A DNA stretch of 57,008 bases from an uncultured Cytophagales bacterium (GTDB lineage Bacteria; Bacteroidota; Bacteroidia; Cytophagales; Bernardetiaceae): positions 1 through 57,008 of the forward strand of contig CAKZOK010000023.1 in assembly GCA_937136415.1 (NCBI GenBank), written 5' to 3'. Shown here piece after piece: positions 52,886 through 57,008 of this stretch (position 1 is its first letter; the number at the start of each line of letters is the position of its first letter). The position numbers were made by a program, and so were the translations under genes. The notes beneath the pieces are model-generated. The model was not told the origin of the DNA. It made no database searches and saw only the letters and a program-made list of their open reading frames with translations.

Positions 52886-54307
52886 TTGACATTAATAAAA
52901 TCAATATCTGGAATACGTGGAACAATCGGTGGCAAAGTAAGCGAAGGGCTTTCTCCGATTGATGTAGTAAAATTTGCTGCTGCCTATGGAGAATGGGTAA
53001 AAATCAATACTGAAAATTCTTCTGATGAAATCTCAACGACTTCCAAAATAATCATTGGGCGTGATGCTAGAGTGTCTGGTCAGCTTGTTTCGCAACTTGT
53101 TAGCTCTACATTGCAGGCATTGGGTTTTGATGTAATAGATTTAGGGCTTTCTACTACTCCGACAGTCGAAATGGCTGTTCCGATGGAAAATGCGAGTGGT
53201 GGAATTATTCTTACAGCAAGCCATAATCCTGGAAATTGGAATGCACTCAAACTTTTAAATCAAAAAGGAGAGTTTATTTCGGCAAAAGAAGGTGCTGATA
53301 TTTTAAGCATTGCAGAAAATGATGATTTTGAGTTTGTGAAAGTATCTAATTTGGGAAGCTACAAAACTGATGATAGTTATATCCAAAAACACATTCAAAA
53401 AATCTTAGAATTGCCTTTAGTTGATGTAGAAGCTATCAAATCGAAAGATTTTAAAATAGCTATTGATGGTGTAAATTCTACGGGTGGAATTGCTATTCCG
53501 ATGCTTTTGGAGGCTTTAGGAGTAACACAAATAGACAAATTTTTCTGTGAACCAACAGGTATTTTTCAGCACAACCCAGAACCATTACCAGAAAATCTAA
53601 CTCATATTTGTTCTACAATAGAGAGTGGGAATTATAATTTGGGCATTGTCGTTGATCCAGATGTGGACAGATTGGCACTCATTTGTGAAGACGGAACTCC
53701 TTTTGGTGAAGAATATACACTTGTTACGATTGCTGATTATGTTTTACAGCATCAAGAAGAAGGTGAAACAAAAAATACCGTTTCGAATCTTTCTTCTACC
53801 CAAGCTCTCAAAGATATAACTCTCAAAGCAGGAGGTGAATATTTTGCTGCTGCTGTTGGAGAAGTGAATGTTGTGGAAAAAATGAAAGCATGTAATGCTA
53901 TTATTGGAGGCGAAGGAAATGGTGGAATTATTTACCCAGAATTGCATTATGGGCGTGATGCACTTGTTGGAATTGCACTCTTTTTGACTCAATTAGCCAA
54001 ATTTAAAGGAACTGCCAAAATGCTTCGTTTGAAGTATCCGAGTTATCATATTTCGAAAAATAAAATAGAACTTACACCAGAAATTAGTGTGGATAATGTT
54101 TTAGATGAAATTTTGAATAAATACAAAAACTATCCAATAAATACGATTGATGGCGTAAAAATTCAGTTTGATAGTGAATGGGTACATCTTAGAAAATCGA
54201 ATACAGAGCCAATCATTCGCATTTATTCTGAATCTCAATCAGAAGCAACAGCCGAACATTTGGCGAAAAAAATTATGCAAGATATTAGAGAAATTATTAC
54301 ACAATAA
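52886..54307 (+). CDS. glmM: Phosphoglucosamine mutase
   Basis: Converts glucosamine-6-phosphate to glucosamine-1-phosphate for UDP-GlcNAc and peptidoglycan. The 473 residues show LIKSISGIRGTIGG at the N-terminus, the phosphoserine loop TASHNPGNWNALKLLN (about residue 112), the metal loop DPDVDRLAL (about 256), GGEGNGGIIYPELHYGRDAL and the C-terminal RKSNTEPIIRIYSES. The start is TTG at 52886, which agrees with the family's MALIKSISGIRG. The tail of the protein aligns well. A TAATTTTG box lies at 52822-52829, about 57 bp upstream. Confidence 0.95.
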   Translation: MTLIKSISGIRGTIGGKVSEGLSPIDVVKFAAAYGEWVKINTENSSDEISTTSKIIIGRDARVSGQLVSQLVSSTLQALGFDVIDLGLSTTPTVEMAVPMENASGGIILTASHNPGNWNALKLLNQKGEFISAKEGADILSIAENDDFEFVKVSNLGSYKTDDSYIQKHIQKILELPLVDVEAIKSKDFKIAIDGVNSTGGIAIPMLLEALGVTQIDKFFCEPTGIFQHNPEPLPENLTHICSTIESGNYNLGIVVDPDVDRLALICEDGTPFGEEYTLVTIADYVLQHQEEGETKNTVSNLSSTQALKDITLKAGGEYFAAAVGEVNVVEKMKACNAIIGGEGNGGIIYPELHYGRDALVGIALFLTQLAKFKGTAKMLRLKYPSYHISKNKIELTPEISVDNVLDEILNKYKNYPINTIDGVKIQFDSEWVHLRKSNTEPIIRIYSESQSEATAEHLAKKIMQDIREIITQ

Positions 54308-54337
54308 TTTTATTTGAAAATAGATTTTGAAGAAAGA

Positions 54338-54374
54338 CCATTTTACTTTTTGATGAAGTGAAATGGTTTTTTTT
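54338..54374 (+). terminator. Terminator after glmM
   Basis: ACCATTTTAC / GTGAAATGGT, with a T-run TTTTTTTT, 31 bases after the stop codon. Confidence 0.8.
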
Positions 54375-54397
54375 GTTATAATACAATGCTTTTTTTT

Positions 54398-54662
54398 GAG
54401 GACACAAATTTTACAGATTGAAATACATTTTTTTTGATAGTTGCTTTTTTTAGAATACAATACTGTTTTTGAGGACACAAATTTTACGAATTTTACAGAT
54501 TAAAATACATTTTTTGATAGTTGCTTTTTTTAGAATACAATGCTGTTTTTGAGGACACAAATTTTACGAATTTTACAGATTGAAATACATTTTTTTTGAT
54601 AGTTGCTTTTGTTATAATACAATGCTGTTTTTTGAGGACACAAATTTTACGAATTTTACAGG
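54398..54662. repeat. Tandem repeat of about 80 bp
   Basis: GAGGACACAAATTTTAC recurs at 54398, 54471, 54551 and 54634 (periods 73, 80 and 83). Each full unit also holds GATAGTTGCTTTT and AATACAATGCTG-like text. Short frames on the reverse strand at 54239-54478 and 54493-54795 come from this repeat. It ends 70 bp from the rmuC stop. Confidence 0.9.
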
Positions 54663-54730
54663 TTATTTTGGTTTTTGGTGTCGCTATGCTAAAATACCAA
54701 TAGTATTGTGAGTAGTTTTTAGTTGTATAA

Positions 54731-56071
54731 TTACTCTTCAATCCGAATTTCTTGTACTTTTTGCAATTTCTTTTCAATGGCACGAGAACGTACATTGGCT
54801 TGGTCTAAAGTATTGCTTGCTTCTCCCAATTTCTTTTGTATTTTGTCTAAAGCTGTTCCAAAATTAGAAAATTCATTTTTGATGCTTCCCAAAAGCTGCC
54901 ACACTTCACTACTTCGCTGTTCGATGGCTAAGGTTCGGAATCCCATTTGCAGACTGTTCAGAATAGCTGAAAGAGTTGTCGGACTGGTAATGGTAACTTT
55001 ATAATCTCTCTGGATTTGTTCGAAAAGTCCATCACAACGCATCACTTCGGCATACAAACTCTCAAAAGGCAAAAACATAATGGCAAAATCAGTAGTGTGA
55101 GGAGGAACAATATACTTTTGACTAATATCTTTTGCCGATGACTTTATTCGATTGGTCATGGCTTTTCGTTTTTGTTCTATCAGTTTTGGCTCTGCTAAAT
55201 CATAAGCGTCCATCAAAGAATGATAATCTTCAACAGGAAATTTGGCATCAATCGGAATCAAAACATTTTGAGTTTTGTCTTTTGCGTGTGGAATCTTCAA
55301 GACAAATTCTACAATGGCATTACTGTTTGGATTCGGTTTTACATTCTTGGCGTATTGCTCATTGCTCAAAATCTGTTCTAAAATAGCTTCTAATTGAAAT
55401 TCTCCAAATACTCCTCTTGTTTTTACGTTGTTCAAAATCTTTTTCAAATCTCCTACTCCGTTGGCTAATTGTTGCATTTCTCCCAATCCCTTATGAACTA
55501 ATTCTAATCTTTCACTCACAATTTTGAAAGATTCTCCTAAGCGTTTTTCTAAAGTAGATTGTAATTTTTCATCAACAACATGCTTTATTTCGTCTAATTT
55601 TTGTGTATTTTGAGTTTGCAATTCATTTACTTTAAACTCTAATGTTTTTCTGATATTTTCTAAATTAGTAGTCGTTGTTTCATTAATTTTGCTTTCAAAT
55701 TGTAAAATTGTTTGTAGCGATTCTTTTCTATTATTATCTAATTGAGTTTTGAAATGACGAAAAGCCTCTGCAATCTGATGGATTGTTTTTTCTAATTGGT
55801 CTTGATTTTTTTCTGAAACATGTCCTAGTGTTTCTCTAAACTGCTCAAAAGTTTGGTTGTTTTCTGTTCTGTTTTCTTTTGATTGTTGAGCCAGTTCTTG
55901 ACGATTAAAAATAAATTGTTGTTCTATTTTTTGTAAATCTCTTTCAATAAATTGAAGGTTTTCGATGAGTTTATTTCCATTTGTATTCTCTTTATTTTTT
56001 ATTAATTTTATTAATAAAAAAATTACAATTCCTATTCCTATCAAAACTAGCCAAAGTAAAGCATTTTCCAT
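54731..56071 (-). CDS. rmuC: DNA recombination protein RmuC
   Basis: RmuC limits DNA inversions and rearrangements; its C-terminal part has a nuclease-like fold. The 446 residues contain one N-terminal membrane helix (about 5-23), a long coiled coil (about 30-195), then GVFGEFQLEAILEQIL, IPIDAKFPVEDYHSLMDAYD and the FAIMFLPFESLYAEVM core. Length and order match. It is followed by the 80-bp repeat and preceded by the DUF1707 gene in the same direction, 75 bp away. Confidence 0.93.
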   Translation of the reverse strand: MENALLWLVLIGIGIVIFLLIKLIKNKENTNGNKLIENLQFIERDLQKIEQQFIFNRQELAQQSKENRTENNQTFEQFRETLGHVSEKNQDQLEKTIHQIAEAFRHFKTQLDNNRKESLQTILQFESKINETTTTNLENIRKTLEFKVNELQTQNTQKLDEIKHVVDEKLQSTLEKRLGESFKIVSERLELVHKGLGEMQQLANGVGDLKKILNNVKTRGVFGEFQLEAILEQILSNEQYAKNVKPNPNSNAIVEFVLKIPHAKDKTQNVLIPIDAKFPVEDYHSLMDAYDLAEPKLIEQKRKAMTNRIKSSAKDISQKYIVPPHTTDFAIMFLPFESLYAEVMRCDGLFEQIQRDYKVTITSPTTLSAILNSLQMGFRTLAIEQRSSEVWQLLGSIKNEFSNFGTALDKIQKKLGEASNTLDQANVRSRAIEKKLQKVQEIRIEE

Positions 56072-56146
56072 ATTATTTTAAATTGTTTTTTGCGAAAGCT
56101 AAAGCATTCGTTATATTTTCGCAGCCTAAAGGCTACGCTACATTTT

Positions 56147-56902
56147 TTAGTAAATCACTTTTACTCCTCCCAAAAAACTATTTCCATGCAAAGTAATTGT
56201 AAAAGCAATAGATTCGGTTTGAGCTGTTTCATTTCCCAAAAACTTATTTATTTGTCCTAAAAAGCCTTTTCTTTTGTCCTTCATAGAATATTCTCCCATA
56301 ATCAAATTTGTGTTTTTCTGTACTACACCACCACGAGGAATATAAATTTTGATTTCATTAAGAGTTCCTTTTATAAAAATATCAATGTGTTTTCCTGCTA
56401 GGTCTTGATTTCTCAAATCTAAAACTGTTGTGCTAAGAATACTATCTACATCGATTCTAAAATGATTTCCTTCAAAACGACAATTTCTAAAATCAATTTT
56501 TTGTGTTCCAAAAATAGCTTGAAAATGAATTGATTTTTCGCTCAATACAGGTATCAATTCTTTATCAGTAGTAAAAATAGCTTTTATACTCTTAGAAGGA
56601 AAAAGGTTTGATAAACCTGACTTGGGAGTAGTCATTTCATTGCTAGAAGTAGAAAAAGCAGCAGGAGGAAAATCTGTTTTTTGATTTGCAATATCTTTAC
56701 TGGAAATAGGAAATAATTTGTTCTTTATTTCTTTAGGAAAGTCAAAAATAATTACTTCTAATTCTTCGATAGATTTTGCGTCTAGTGCTTCTTTTACTCG
56801 GTTTTCATATTCCTCATCATCCAAATTCTGCTCGGCAAAAGCTGTATTCAAAACATCTATAAGTTCTTCTCTTTTGGCAGGTAATCCGTAGGTAGTTTTC
56901 AT
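56147..56902 (-). CDS. DUF1707 / LiaF-like protein
   Basis: A 251-residue soluble protein. Residues 1-55 form a DUF1707 (SHOCT-like) domain, LPAKREELIDVLNTAFAEQNLDDEEYENRVKEALDAKSIEEL, followed by a Ser/Pro-rich linker. Residues 110-251 form the LiaF C-terminal beta domain, with AIFGTQKIDFRNCRFEG and IYIPRGGVVQKNTN. LiaF-like proteins tune cell-envelope stress responses in Firmicutes. In Bacteroidota the function has not been worked out. No membrane segment is visible. Confidence 0.85.
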   Translation of the reverse strand: MKTTYGLPAKREELIDVLNTAFAEQNLDDEEYENRVKEALDAKSIEELEVIIFDFPKEIKNKLFPISSKDIANQKTDFPPAAFSTSSNEMTTPKSGLSNLFPSKSIKAIFTTDKELIPVLSEKSIHFQAIFGTQKIDFRNCRFEGNHFRIDVDSILSTTVLDLRNQDLAGKHIDIFIKGTLNEIKIYIPRGGVVQKNTNLIMGEYSMKDKRKGFLGQINKFLGNETAQTESIAFTITLHGNSFLGGVKVIY

Positions 56903-56937
56903 TGTTTTTTTATAAAGTAGAATTTAAACCCTAAGGG

Positions 56938-57008
56938 TAGGCTGTTCAAAATTTGGTTATTTTCTCATACAGTTTTCGTGTCTTTTGAAATTTAGCTACC
57001 TCGTAGCG
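56938..57008. mobile_element. TAGGCTGTTCA element, left end (runs off window)
   Basis: TAGGCTGTTCAAAATTTGG starts at 56938; the following 50 bases, including CTCATACAGTTTTCGTGTC and AAATTTAGCTACCTCGTAGCG, match the reverse complement of the right part of the 288-bp copy at 15491-15778. The right end lies outside the window, so its target duplication cannot be seen. Confidence 0.75.

Noticed and set aside
54493..54795. 100-residue reverse frame beside rmuC
   Set aside because: It arises from the tandem repeat and overlaps the end of rmuC.

Overview
The window is AT-rich DNA from a member of the Bacteroidota, most likely an aerobic gliding-type Cytophagales bacterium of the Flexibacter/Bernardetia kind. 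That placement is inferred from gene families: three tandem OmpH/Skp genes beside BamA, an Ig-like (Big_5) lipoprotein, DUF1707 and S23 four-helix-bundle proteins, and a TTG-N20-TACCTTTG promoter before the tRNA-Val gene, which is the Bacteroidota-type consensus. Most of the window is ordinary housekeeping sequence, with many short dispersed repeats in long intergenic gaps.

Layout. 0-6 kb: the 5' part of a thymidine kinase gene, a transposon-like repeat, an acyl-CoA dehydrogenase, a SanA-like envelope protein and a three-gene ABC-2 exporter. 5.9-6.9 kb: a reverse-strand RNA array, the most unusual part of the window. It consists of two diverged copies, exactly 500 bp apart, of the same unit: a structured RNA domain, then a tRNA 3' half, a 21-22 nt linker, a tRNA 5' half, then a complete tRNA and a terminator. 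Within each unit the two halves share a 7-bp acceptor stem, so each unit appears to hold a circularly permuted tRNA-like gene. 7-24 kb: an ECF sigma factor, a MoxR ATPase, a membrane SpoIIE phosphatase, rfbA, lepB, dapB, a periplasmic-binding-type protein, a TolC-family protein, trxB and several envelope or hypothetical genes. 24.3-27.8 kb: an accessory island between the AsmA-like gene and mfd, with a KilA-N gene between two copies of a short inverted-repeat element, a 50-bp inverted repeat, an ankyrin protein and a membrane coiled-coil protein. 27.8-42 kb: mfd, an EamA transporter, a sigma factor with a membrane partner, a C-type lectin lipoprotein, a PatZ-like acetyltransferase, bioD and pyrR. 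41-48 kb (reverse): three OmpH/Skp chaperones, bamA and uppS, an outer-membrane biogenesis cluster interrupted by an S23 gene embedded in heptamer repeats. 48-57 kb: a lipoprotein, tRNA-Val, a HAD phosphatase, cytidine deaminase, a glycosyltransferase, glmM, rmuC and a DUF1707 protein.

Besides the tRNA array, two intergenic regions (32.7-33.05 and 40.4-40.7 kb) look like homologous small-RNA genes, each ending in a strong terminator. Short non-autonomous mobile elements are clear: one family (ends TAGGCTGTTCA) shows perfect 9-bp target duplications at two sites and runs off the right edge of the window. No transposase, CRISPR array, phage structural gene or rRNA was seen.
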